Positions 11,064-22,030 of a stretch of 64,000 nt of DNA are shown piece after piece. The stretch is from Verticillium longisporum (Eukaryota > Ascomycota > Sordariomycetes > Glomerellales > Plectosphaerellaceae): contig JAETXT010000008.1 in NCBI GenBank assembly GCA_019188255.1, positions 1,054,001 to 1,118,000 on the forward strand, given 5' to 3'. The notes under the pieces were generated by a model. The model saw only the letters and a list, made by a program, of their open reading frames with translations. It was not told where the DNA came from and ran no database searches. The translations under genes and the position numbers were made by a program. Position 1 is the stretch's first letter. Each line of letters opens with the position of its first letter.

Positions 11064-11848
11064 TTAGCTATCTTTTCTTTATAGATAGGATTACCTAAGG
11101 GACTAATATCGGGCTCTATTACCTATATTAATAGCTACTCTAATGCGCTTATAATCCTCTAGTCTCTAGCGTATTAGATCTGCTATCTTAATCTATAAAA
11201 TGAATAAATGAATAAGTGAATAAGTAATAATAGGAGAATAATAGATAGAATAAGGAAAAATATAGCTTAATACTACTATTCCTATAAGCGCTGAATCCCT
11301 AGTCCCTAGCGCTATAGATTAATTGAACTGGCCGCTAAATAGCTCTCTAAGGAAACGAATTAAGTTATGGTTAAATAATAGGAATAAGCTTTTAAACCCT
11401 TTAATAAAGGAAATAAATAGTAATTAAATAATATAATAGCTAATTAAATAGCGCTCTTATAATAGCTAGATATAGGCTCCTAAAGTCTCTAAATCGCTAA
11501 TATACTAATAGAGGGTAGAAGAATAATTATTATTACCCCTTTTATTAGCTTTCTTAATAGGAATAATAGAATTAAACCGCCTTTAATAGGAATAATAGAA
11601 TTAAACTACCTAAATAGGATTAATAGATCCTATTAAGCTAATTTAGTAAATACTATACTCTATAGATCTATATATCTAGTTAGTAAGTTATAATAACTCT
11701 ATTCCTTTTACTTTCCCTCTTCTTTATAACGATTCTTTATTTTTAAGATTAGCTAGCCTAATCTACTATTTTAGAGCTCCGACGATTATTAAATCCCTAT
11801 TTTTATTATTCTCTCTTTCTCTCTTTTTCTCTTATCCCGGCCTCGATA

Positions 11849-12545
11849 ATGCCGCTTAAGCGTAAAGCCCCTACGCCCATTGCCCCTCCCGCTAAGAGAG
11901 TAGCGAAGCGTAAGAACCCGGTTAGTATTAATCGTAAGAGCTACTAATCCGGGATATAGTACGCGTACGTAGTAATATTTATAAAGTCCCCTATTTAGGG
12001 TACTTAAAGTCTTATCTTATTAATAAGTAAACTGAAACTAGTGCTAATAGCGTATACTACGATTTAGAGCCTAAGGGTTCCTATTACTATAAATATACTT
12101 CCGGGCACTCTTATAAACTAATATAAGCTTCTGCGATCTCTATTTTCTAGTATCTATAGCTCTAACGATTATTATCTATAGTCCGGTCGGGGCATTTAAG
12201 CCTACTATAAAGTTTTTAGCCGCCTAGGATAAGAATAATAAGCTAATAAGCTCTCTTCTCTATTATTTCCCTAATTATCTAATTATATAATTAGCTAATA
12301 GGGGATATAGGATATAGAGAAATAGCGTACTATTATAAAGGATATATTAATAATCGCTAAGGAGGAGGAGGCGAAGGGGGGTAATAACCCTAATAAGGAC
12401 TTCGATAGTCTTTATAATACCGACTATAAAGCGGCTAGGCGGGCCATAGCTCTATAGCTCTTTAACTACCTCTAGTAGGACTCGCTAGAGTAATTAAATT
12501 CGGATTCTTCGGATTCCGAGGCTTAGTCCGCTTTATAGAGCGGTT
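11849..12545 (+). other. coding-like segment on the strand opposite to Copia pol
   Basis: Between the end of RNase H (about 12640 on the minus strand) and the left LTR, the plus strand shows a basic start after an ATG at 11849 (MPLKRKAPTPIAPPAKRVA), a possible 36-nt intron-like gap after KRKNP, then in another frame KVPYLGYLKSYLINK and VYYDLEPKGSYYYKYTSGHS. Near 12350-12545 follow KEEEAKGGNNPNKDF and ARRAIAL. Stops fall where Gln codons could have been RIP-mutated. It is less AT-rich than its surroundings (CCCCTACGCCCATTGCCCC) and looks like a degraded second protein gene in antisense. Function unknown. It could be an extra element-encoded ORF or a captured gene. Confidence 0.45.
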
Positions 12546-12599
12546 GCTTTACTATTTTACTAATTACGGGGTCGTCGTTTTTACTTCTAGAGTACTCGT

Positions 12600-15500
12600 T
12601 TTTAGGCTTTATTGCATTTTTATTAATATTAATTACCTTTACCCCCTAATTATTCTTTTCTTAACGTTTAACCTATCCTTTAATCCTAATTATAACTTCG
12701 TTAGAGCTTATTAGCGCTTCTAGTGCTTAGTTTAGCGCTCCCTTAGTTATTGAATCTATAGGGTTATCGCCTCTAGCGATCTAATGAATTTCATCGGCTT
12801 TACGTTCTTCGTAGTTTTACTATAATACTATAAGATCTATTATTAAGCGTTTCTCTACTATTGCGCTTAGTTAAATTAGGTATTAGTAGAGCGAGTAGCT
12901 ATTAATATAGATAACTATCTATAGGAGTAGTAGTTCTAAGCGTTTATAGATCTCTTAGAGCGTCTATTTAAGGATATAAGCTATATCGAAGTCGCTAATT
13001 ATCCTATAGATCTCGCTAACTAGAACTAAACGTATAACCCGTTTATATTTAATAGATTACTAATAGAGGATATTACTATATATTATAAAGGCGTTCTCCT
13101 AATCGTAGGAACGTTCGTTATTAAGGAGGATAATAAATCCGATCTATAAACTTAGGTCTTTATTATTAGCGAAGGAGCTATTAATAAATATATAAAGTTA
13201 GGCCGTTAAGAGATCTAGGTATATATAATTCAGGCTACGGCCTATATTAGCGATCTACTATTATATACGTTTATTAAGCCGTTTAAAGTCGTCCTCCTAT
13301 AGGTTCTTAGCTTAAGCTATAATAGAGAAATCGAAGGCTGCCTCTAATTAATAGGTTAAAGTAATATAGGTACTATAAGCTCTCTAGGCGATATATTCCT
13401 ATTCTAAGCTCGTTATCCCTAGGGTTACTAGTTCTAGGCGATTACCTTAGCCTTTCTATTAAATCGTAAGATCTTTAGTTCTAACTTTAATAATATAGCC
13501 GTTAAAGATACTATTAGATCCTATATTAAGGACGGAAGTAGGCTTTACCTAGAAGCTAGCGCTTTCGAGCTCTATTTATTCCTTTTATATAAACGTAGGC
13601 TCTCTAAGGTTAAGGGTATCGTTAATCTATATTCCGATTAGTCTAAAGCTCTCTCTAGCTCTAGTTAGAAGTAAATATAGATCGTAGCCTATTAGAACGG
13701 TATTTAGGCGCTCTCTATAGTAGCGCTAATAGGTTATAAACTAATAGAGATCTAACTCTACGATACTATAGAGCGGCTTTATAATATAGAAGACGATTCT
13801 ATTAGGGTATCTATACTATAGCTCCTTAGGAATATATAGGAGAACGTTATATAATAGATCTATAGCGCTCTAAGTATAGGCTTAACTAATATTACGGAGC
13901 ATTAATTAGTAGCTACGTTATTATAGCGTTAAGGTAATTACTAGGATTAGTTATTAGCTATAGCGTATAATCGTAGGCGATTATATTAATAGGGTTATCT
14001 TCTCCTAATTACTATATCCCTAAACTATTAGTCTTAACTTCTTATATAGGGCTTAAGAGAGGCCTTTTACCTCTCTTATAAGCTAGTATCTAAAGATCTT
14101 AATACTAGGAAACGTAGATCTCCTAATTAGTACGATTATTCTAGCTATTAGGAGTAAATCGATTTCCTCCTAGTCGGACTATTTAAATAGCTTCCTAGGG
14201 GTCGTTATTCTACCTTTATTATATAATTAAATAGCTAGGTCGTACCCCTATTATTCCTTTTTAATAATAAATTAATACTCGATCTATAAAGTCCTAGTCG
14301 TACTATTCTTACAATCCGTAAAAGCCGCTTATAATAGATTCGTAGCGTTTATTAACTTCCTAGGTCTCCTACGTCGTTATAGTAGAATTAGCTCTAAGTA
14401 CTTAAATAGTTCTAGGGTCTTTAGAGTTCGAACTACTATTATCTCCTTAGCCTATTAATCTAGCGATCTATTATATAGTTTAATATATATTCCTCTAAAC
14501 TCTATTAAGCCGTTAATTATTTCGACTATAATTGCTATATTAGAAACCGATATAACCTTATAGGGATCGGTCTATTTCTCCCGCTCTCGGAATATAAGAA
14601 CGTCGCTTCCTAGCTCTAGCGATCTCGGTAATAACTACTTAATATCTAGTCCGTTATAAATATTAAGAGTATTATTAACCTTCCGCTTAGCGACTATTCG
14701 CTAAAGCTCCGCTATTACCTTATTAATTACTTCGGCGTATTACGCTTAGGTCGTAATAGGCGCTAAATTAATAGTAATCCTAGGTATTACCCCGAATATA
14801 AGTAGTATAGGTACTAATCCGTTAGGCCTAGCGGTATCGTTTACTGCCTTTATAGCTCCTTAAAGTAGCGATTCTAGGCTCGTATTACGAGACTCTACCT
14901 TTAAGATCTCGTACGCTCTATATATCGGCTTATAGTAGCTCTTAACCTTGCCGATTAATTAATAGGCCTCTATAGGGATCTAATAATAGGTTATACCTAG
15001 GAGGCGTACCTCTACCTTAAACTCTATAGAGGTAAAGTTCGTTCTAATATTAATAGTTATAATATCTAGAAGCCTAAAGTATATATCTAATTAGTACCTC
15101 TTAAGAGCTTCCTATATTACGTAAGCTATAAAATTAGGAATGAAAGTTACGGACTAGAATCCTATATTTACGTCGATTATATAAAGAACGGGCTTTCTAT
15201 CTAAATATATAATATCGATTAAAATCTTATAATTAAAGTCGATATCTAACCTTAGGGTAAACTTAAAGCATTATAGAGACTTCCCTTTAATCTAATAATA
15301 ATAATAGAAGCGGTTTATTAGCTCTAGAGCGTCCCGATTTACTTCCTAATCTACTCTCTAGAGTAGGTTCTATAGCTTCTCTATAGATAAGTAACTAAAC
15401 CGTTTATAAATACGTCGGAGCTCTACTTCTATTAGAAACGCTACTCTATTACTCTCTATCCCTATTATATATATAATCCCGGAGCTAATATAGGTCTTCG

Positions 15501-17700
15501 TATCTAGGAAGAACTATAAATAGCCCTATTTATAAAAAATAAGTATATACTCTTAGATCTCCCTAATATGCTTTACTAGCTCGTTATACGTATTATCTAA
15601 GTAGATTCCGAGATCGTCTATATCTTTAATATAAAGTAGGAATAGGGTATCTATTAGGACAATATAGAATATAATTCTCCTAATTAGTATTAGAATAATA
15701 ATCTCCTCTATCGTAGAAATAGGATTTCCTACTCCGAATCTTATTCTAGCCCCTATTCCCTATTTATTAATTATTAAGCTTAATATTAGGGCTATTAGGG
15801 CCTTTATTTATAAAGCTCCTATTATAGAAATTAATACTATATTTATATTAGGGATAATACTATATTACGTAGAAGTACTATTAATCTAATATTAAATAAA
15901 GAGCTACTCTATTAGAGCTATTATTTTAGCCTTTAGATTATTCCCCTTAATTCTATATTAGAACGATTTATTTACTAGGAAGTATATAATATAGGTATTT
16001 ATTAGTTCGCTCTTAGGATTAGACCTAAAGGTATCGTCTATTCCTAGCTTATCGGAAGTAGGATTATCTAATTCCGAGCTCTTAATAGGTTCTATTATTA
16101 TTAAAAACTAATAGTATCCCTTCCGCTAATCCCTATACGCTTCCTATATATATTTCTATTACTCTTTCGAACGTTATTACTCTTTAGGAGAATACTTCGT
16201 CGATCTATAATCTAGTTTAGAGTATATCTAGTATTTACGAATTCTAGATAGCTAACGATTATTAATTCTACGTATTAATTACTCTCTACGATCTCCCCTT
16301 CTACTAGCTTAGTAATATCCGCTCCTATAACGTCTATTAATATAGAAGTGCCTAGGCGTTCTAGTATTCTCCTCTATTTTTAGTATACTCTTAAGCTATA
16401 TAGATAGTATATTAAAAGATCGCTCTAGCCTTATTAATATAATCTTTAGCTCTAGGACGCCTTAAACCGCTCTTAGAGTATTTATATAGAGATAAGTCTC
16501 TTCTTTAAATATAGGGCTAAGTGCTCTCTAGTACTATTAAAGCCTATTTAGAAGGATCTAGAGAACTTCTATTTATAGCTTTCCTATATTATTAGCTTCT
16601 ACTATTATAGAATAGAACGTTATCGAGCTCTAGTCTATATAATACTATACTCTATTAATCTCCGAATTAAACTATTATTTAATCGTTAAATATATTTAAT
16701 AGAGTCCTATACTCCGGTTTATATATTCTAGGAAGAAAGTTTATATACGCCCTAAAAGTATATTCGGGAAGAGTATATAGAGCTATATATAGCGGATTTA
16801 TAGTAATTCGTAAACGTCTATAAAGATATATATTTTATTATTAAGGATATCGTATATCTCCTTAGAATAATTACTCTCTTTATTCTAGAGCGATACGAAT
16901 TACTTAATTATAGCTCTATTAATCGGTAAATTTACCGATTCGTATAGCGGTAGAGTATAGTACTAAACTAGTAAATTCTAAGTAATATTTAGGGATAGGG
17001 TCTTATTTCTTTACGATTAAAGTATAATCTCTTATTAGCTAGATTGCCTACTCTATTAATTAGATAACCCTAGAATTAGGGGCTATCGGGGATCTATCCT
17101 CCCTATTTATAGTTTTCGGATTTAGGATAGCTAAGCATTCCTTATAGATTACTATTTATCGTCCTACTAGTTTCGCTATTCCTCTACTCTTTAGAGTATT
17201 AAATCCTAATCGGTAATAATCGACTCCGTTATATTAGGCATCTCTTCCTATAAAAGCATTAGGATTAATCTCTTCGACGTCTTAGCGTTTATTACTCCTA
17301 GAAAAGGGATCCCGCGCTCTACTAGATATACCTTTAGCGCTCGAGTAATTATTATATTATAGGAATTAAAGTCCTCTTCGGTCTAGCCTTAGAAGTCTTC
17401 GATAAATGCCTCTAAGAGGTAAACTCCCTTTATAGTCCTATATACGCTTATTACTTTAAGGATCTAGGCGCTCTTAAGATCTACGGATACCGAATCTAGT
17501 AATCTAGGGAACTATAATTTTACTCTATTAATGATAAAGTTAATATCGAGACCCTTCCTAACCTTCTACGTTAAGTATAATATACTAAGTTCTTCTAGAA
17601 TACCGTTAAACTCCTATTACATCTTTTTAGCGCTCTCTAGCTCTATTACGGAGCTATTACTATAATCCGAGGAGCTTATTATCGTTGATTTTATTAAAGC
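12600..17700 (-). pseudogene. degenerate Copia gag-pol
   Basis: Read on the minus strand. A gag-like start lies near 17690-17200 (segments such as YLLEAFIEDFQG). Pre-integrase and integrase regions at about 15650-14450 contain DIIYLDRKPVLYIIDV and a MNDT-like AVNDTARPNGLVP. Reverse transcriptase at about 14240-13300 holds KPLYSIVELDLYQFIT and a degraded catalytic motif IQIND where xVDD is expected. RNase H at about 13250-12640 holds SSFANNKDLS. Dozens of in-frame TAG/TAA codons stand in place of Gln. This is the pattern of CpA to TpA mutation, so the polyprotein cannot be made. Confidence 0.85.
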
Positions 17701-18022
17701 TCTACTATAGCTAATTAACTATTCTATAGAGCTTCGTTTATTAGGTTTAGTAGCTAGTAATATAGCCTAGGTAGTAATCTTAGGCGTAGGAGTCCTAAGG
17801 TACTCGAAGTAGACGGTACTCCTATAGATTACGTAATAGGGGATTTCCCTATTACTAAGCTCTTATAAGAGTCCTAAAGTACTTAAAGTAAATAATGCTC
17901 TTACGATTATTTATAAAGTATAACCGATAAGCTTACGTATAGCGAATTTACTATCCGTAGGATCGATCTTAACTTCTCTAGCTCTAGCTATTCTATATTA
18001 TATTAAACGTAATACTAATTAG

Positions 18023-18311
18023 TATTAAGAGGGCTTTATTGCTTATATAAACCCTAATTTATTACTTTAGCTATACCTAAGAGCTCTAAATCGGTAGGGT
18101 AGGTAATATAAGGGTTTTAATTATTAATAATTCTATCTCTCTAAATTACTACTATTTACGTAAATTAGATATATCTATCTAATTCACCGATTACGTAAGC
18201 TATGAATTACGTACTCCTAAGAGCTATAAATCCTAGCCCTAGTGATTACTATATTAGTGAATCCTATACGGTAATTACCGACCTAGGTAATCCCCTAATA
18301 TTAGTTCAATA
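18023..18311 (-). repeat. Copia LTR, right copy (5' LTR relative to pol)
   Basis: Partner of 10775-11063 with the same length and the same block order. It is more strongly depleted in CpA/TpG than the left copy. The terminal CAATA is followed by GATAT, the target duplication. Confidence 0.92.
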
Positions 18312-19349
18312 GATATCCTAATTCCTAATAATATTTATAATAATATTAATTATAAAAGTATTTATATAAATATTTAGCTATTTATAAAATATTAAGAAAT
18401 ATTATTATTATTACTTTTAATTATTAATATAATATATAGATATTATAAATATCTTAAAGCGATTTAGAGAAGTTTAATAATTATAAAAGAGATAAATATC
18501 TATTAAAGAAGTTTAAAGTTCTATTTATATTTACTTCTTCTTCTATATAAAGATTTAATTAAGTTTTATATATAGATTCTTTCGATTCTAGAGGAGGTTA
18601 TTATATATATTCGGATTTAGATTTAATAATAAATAATATAGGAATAGGTTATTAAAAACGTTAAATAGCTAGTTTATATTAATAATAAAGCTAAGGGCGA
18701 GCTCTTCTAGCCCTTTTATTCGAGCCCTCGATAGAGTAATAGGACGTTATAAATAAAGCGGAAGAGAAATATCTAAAGAACTCTAAGAGATATCCTCTAT
18801 TAAAGATCCTTTAAATATCCTATATCTCTTCCTTAGATAGAGGCTCGAAGAAGTTATTATAAAGGCTTTAAATAATATTAGATCTTATCTCTTATCGTAG
18901 AGACTATAGATCTAGAAGCTCTCGTTAAAGGTATTCCTTTTATTAAGGAGCTCCGCTATAAAGATCCTATAATCCTTAATCTAGCTTATATAGCCTTTAG
19001 AGCCCTTCTTTATAATAAGAGTATTAAAGGTAAAACGGCGGCTATATTAAATAGCTATAGGGAGGTCGGGATTAGAATAATTTAATTTAGAGAGCTAAGT
19101 ACGAATAGAGGTAGGGGGGCGGGTTCTAAAGATAATAAGAGATATATCGATAATAATAATAATATAGGAATAGCCCTAAAGGCGTAGGAGCTATCGTAGT
19201 AATATTATAAATAAGCTACGTTAATAGAATTACTATATTAATAGAATTACGACTTTAGGGGAATTACTTTAGGTTCTAATACTTTATATATATAGATATA
19301 AATATATTAGATAATATAAATAGAGTCTTTTTTATAGATATTAATAGAA

Positions 19350-19420
19350 GCTAATAGCTTAGTTAATTAGGATCTCTAATACCCTATTAAAGGCTATAGG
19401 TTCGAATCCTACTATTAGCA
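19350..19420 (+). other. tRNA-like sequence with A and B boxes inside the hAT right arm
   Basis: GCTAATA at 19350 pairs perfectly with TATTAGC (19413-19419). Between them lie an A-box-like TAGCTTAGTTAATTAGG and an intact B box GGTTCGAATCC. The D and anticodon arms do not fold cleanly and the variable region is absent, so this is a tRNA-derived relic rather than a working tRNA. It may belong to a SINE or be a tRNA sequence captured by the transposon and then RIP-mutated. Confidence 0.45.
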
Positions 19421-19644
19421 TTATCGTACTATTAATAAGAGACTCCTTTTTATTAATAGTATAACTTTTTAATTAATCGGATAGGTCTTTTTATAGGTCC
19501 TAGGGCTCGGAATAGCTATATTCCGGGCCTAAATATATATTTAAACGTTTATTAAATATCTAAATATTAAAATATTATAGATTTAATTATTTAATTATAG
19601 GAAATCGGTCTATTTATTTAGCTATTTAATGATTTAACTTATTA

Positions 19645-19667
19645 TATTTGATCGGGGTGCATTACTG
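19645..19667 (-). repeat. right terminal inverted repeat of the hAT-like element
   Basis: Read inwards on the minus strand it is CAGTAATGCACCCCGATC then AAATA. It is the partner of 9019-9041. Confidence 0.88.
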
Positions 19668-19675
19668 CTTGCGAG
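19668..19675. repeat. right target-site duplication of the hAT-like element (CTTGCGAG)
   Basis: Identical to 9011-9018; it forms the last kinase codons (minus strand CTCGCAAG, Pro-Arg-Lys context). Confidence 0.93.
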
Positions 19676-20343
19676 GGTTGAATTGCAGCAGCTCTTCGAC
19701 TATCGAATTTATACTAGGACCCATCAGCTCGAATACAAGGCATTTATAGATGCTATTAGGTCCGCTATGCTCGAATTCATCTAGCAGCTGTGTGACATGC
19801 CGGGCCCCTTGCACTGGTGCGACGTCGTTGATCTGGCGCAAAATTTGGACCTCGTTTGTGGAAGCCGATATGTCTGAAACGAGAATTTTCATGGCGACAT
19901 ATCTACGGTTGCTGAAGAAAGGTGAGTTATGATGATCTACAGGTTCGTGTGAAGAGATTGCAGTACCTCAGGTCTCGGGCCAGCCAGACGGTCTAGTAGG
20001 AGCCATCGCCGAGCTTCCGAATGACCTTGTATTGGCCGTCCTTGAAAATGTCGCCGAGATGGACAGGGTGGTAACCACCGGGGCGGTAGTCTTCAATCCA
20101 CTCACACGGCGAGTTGATGGTATGAAATCTTAACTCGTTATCTCTCACAGGCCTTGACGGTGGAGTGGGCGGAGGTGAGGCGGTCATGACTGCAATCGAG
20201 ATGTGTTGCCCAAGATTGGCCGGTTGGAAAGTCCTGACAGAGATGCGGGGTTGTTTGAAAGCTCCTGCAACGCCGGTGAGATTCCGAAAAAAATTAAAAA
20301 AAAAATTGGGTGCAGCTCCGAGCGTACAATCTCCGCTCTCCAT

Positions 20344-21137
20344 AAAGACGAAGCTCGGGGCTTTTAAAAGAAAGTCGTTTTGATGGCTGTAGTGCGTACC
20401 TTACTTTGAAGATTATGAGGTAAACTTCGGCTTTCTCATTGGTCTAACAAACGCGCGCGTAAAGCAGTCTATTTCGGTTTCACTGCAACTAATTATACAT
20501 CTTTTGCCCATACTGTATGACGAGGCCCGGAAAGCTCGACGATTGTATTTTCGTTATCGAGTTAATTTAGTCAAACCAAATTGGAAGAAAACATATCAAG
20601 TTGTGGTACGTAGTAAATCAGATATGATCTTCACAAACCTGCGCAACGTGAGAGGGAAGAGTGGACGTTAAGCCTCTACTCCATCAGGGTCAGGGTGTTC
20701 GACGAGTTGACACCAGGTGGATGCAATAATGTAGCATAACGACATGCCATCGTATCCGAGCGATAGCGCCAGCTAACTTTGGACACCATAGAAGGAATCC
20801 ACACCCAAATACCGACAAAGTTACACTGGCAGCATCTTTGGTTGCGTGGCAGCTCGTGAGAACACAGGATTCTTTTCGGCCATCCGATGTGAGCAGTGAT
20901 CTACACAATGCCATGATTTATGATAAAATTGCTTGAGGTGTAAGTACAAGTATGCCTGTTCCTATATATTCGCCCATAGAACCAGCGGTGGGATTTCGGA
21001 ACCCTGAAGATTGAAGCTAGGACAATCCCGTGACGCTTCACCATTGAATTAGAAACATGGCCGCTCAACAAACATCAATGTACTGCCCCCCTTTTGTGCC
21101 TTAATAGTCCTCCCTTCTCTCGCACTTCAACCAACAT
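20344..21137. other. intergenic, former promoter of the kinase
   Basis: This holds the upstream flank of the kinase (minus) and the 3' flank of the DUF1524 gene (also minus). A pyrimidine-rich run (CCCCCCTTTTGTGCC, 21086-21100) lies in it. No supported gene. Confidence 0.45.
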
Positions 21138-22030
21138 CTAGCAGGTGTTAAGCATAGAAGTCAGCGCCGTCTTCTCCGCCGACGTGATGGTGAGGGCCCA
21201 GTAGCTCTTAACGGCGACCCAGCTGCGGGCGTAGGTGCAGTAGAAGCTGGTCAGGGGGCTTCCAGGCATCGGGGCTCTTGTCGCCCTTGGCCTGGTTGAC
21301 GTCGTCGGTGACGGCCCAAAGCTGGGGGCGGGTGAGATCGTTGGCGAAAGCCTCACGACGGGCCGTCGTCCAAGAAGCAGCACCAGACTGGACAATAGTC
21401 AGCTCATCGTGTTTTAGGGTGGGGTGGAACGCCGCGGACAAAGCATGAAGAAACAGATGATGTTCCTCGTCAATCGTCCGGGACAGGGGTCTAGGTCACA
21501 TACCTTCCAGGCGTTGGACAGGGGGACCATGTGGTCAATGTCAACGTCGGACGCGGCATTCCACCTGGCACCGTCGAAGGGGCTGACCCAGGTGCCAGAG
21601 GTGGAAGCGCAGGCGGAGCTCGTCACAACGTTGGTGCCGTCACGGATCAGCACAGTCTCTCTGTTCAAGTATCAGTAAAGCTTCGTGAAAAAGGCCTTGT
21701 CCTCGCTCCACGACCAAGAACGGTGGGACGAGCGGGGCGCAAGTAGTACCTTGTGTTGCAAGCGCCAGAAACGGTGTGCCAGTGAGGGAAAAGATCACGG
21801 CTGTATCCGGTCTGAGGACCCAGAGCGGCAACAGTCAGACCAGCAAGCTGGGTCCGGGCGGTAGCGGCACTGGGGATTCCAGGCTGGAGGTCTCGCATTA
21901 GCTGAGGGGCCCATTATCAAGGTTGGGGGACGTTGAGGTCTGCTCGACTCACAGGCGCAGGAACGGGAACAGGGCTCGCGAGCACGGCAGTGCCGGCAAG
22001 GAGGGCGGAGAGCGAGAAGGAGAACTTCAT
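21138..22030 (-). CDS. secreted DUF1524 / HNH-type nuclease-like protein, frameshifted in last exon
   Basis: Exons are 21953-22030, 21750-21901, 21504-21660 and 21138-21387, with introns 21902-21952 (GTGAGT), 21661-21749 and 21388-21503 (GTATGT). The start is a signal peptide, MKFSFSLSALLAGTAVLASP. The core holds the HNH-like motif DVDIDHMVPLSNAW, the region conserved in fungal secreted DUF1524 proteins related to the C-terminal nuclease domain of GmrSD. The fourth exon reads TTARREAFANDL, then DAWKP, and must shift frame at a C5 run (21254-21258) to give LTSFYCTYARSW and the family-typical end EKTALTSMLNTC. Exon 4 length (250 nt) confirms the mismatch. Without the shift translation stops early at LGRR. 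Either a real lesion or a homopolymer error. Expected length is about 205 aa. Confidence 0.87.

Larger units (their letters stand above)
10775..18311 (-). mobile_element. Ty1/Copia LTR retrotransposon nested in the hAT-like element
   Basis: Two 289-bp LTRs (10775-11063 and 18023-18311) in direct orientation bound 7,537 bp and are flanked by the 5-bp target duplication GATAT (10770-10774 and 18312-18316). The LTRs now start TATTAAG and end CAATA; undoing CpA/TpG changes gives the usual TG...CA ends. Gag-pol reads on the minus strand with many TAG/TAA codons at positions expected for Gln, with integrase before reverse transcriptase and RNase H last, the Copia order. The element is dead. It entered the hAT after the hAT entered the kinase gene. 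Confidence 0.92.
9019..19667. mobile_element. hAT-like DNA transposon, RIP-mutated, with nested Copia element
   Basis: The ends are imperfect inverted repeats: left CAGTGCTGTACCCCGACC, right (read inwards on the minus strand) CAGTAATGCACCCCGATC, 19 of the first 23 bases matching and three of four mismatches being transitions. An exact 8-bp target duplication flanks it. CAGNG-type ends with an 8-bp duplication are the hallmark of the hAT superfamily. Removing the nested Copia element and its duplication leaves about 3.1 kb, a usual size for an autonomous hAT. No intact transposase is readable; both arms (9019-10774 and 18317-19667) are extremely AT-rich, stop-filled and depleted in CpA/TpG, as after RIP. 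A coding-like stretch in the right arm (about 18980-19260, +) has no motif I can name. Superfamily assignment rests on ends and duplication, not on a transposase. Confidence 0.85.
8093..20343 (-). pseudogene. SRPK-like serine/threonine kinase gene split by a 10.6-kb transposon
   Basis: The upstream part runs from ATG at 20343 (or ATG at 20187, MTASPPPTPPSRPVRD) through CEWIEDYRPGGYHPVHLGD and the Gly-loop RKLGDGSY. After a 55-nt intron (19912-19966) it gives RYVAMKILVSDIS (VAMK lysine) and CLVFELMGPSINSIVEELL, and stops at FNPRK where the transposon lies. The downstream part resumes at 9010 with the catalytic loop IAHGDFQPGN, the SDMGGAYFFTNPP segment in place of DFG (across a 66-nt intron, 8611-8676), GLRAPELILGDG, DVWSFGCLIFELVTG and the C-lobe end. 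This order is that of the fungal SRPK-type kinases (YRPGGYHPVHLGD, HGDFQPGN). Disablements: the insertion; a TAG (19993-19995) right after GDGSY; and four in-frame TAG codons in the 70 bp beside the insertion. Without the insert, the frame joins cleanly at FNPRK. Confidence 0.93.

Noticed and set aside
10775..18311. CRISPR or satellite array in the AT-rich island
   Set aside because: Only two long direct repeats (LTRs) and a two-copy subterminal repeat occur; no regular spacing.
9019..19667. Starship-like or other giant cargo element, or a biosynthetic cluster, in the AT-rich island
   Set aside because: No tyrosine recombinase or cargo genes; the length is fully explained by a 3.1-kb hAT plus a 7.5-kb Copia.
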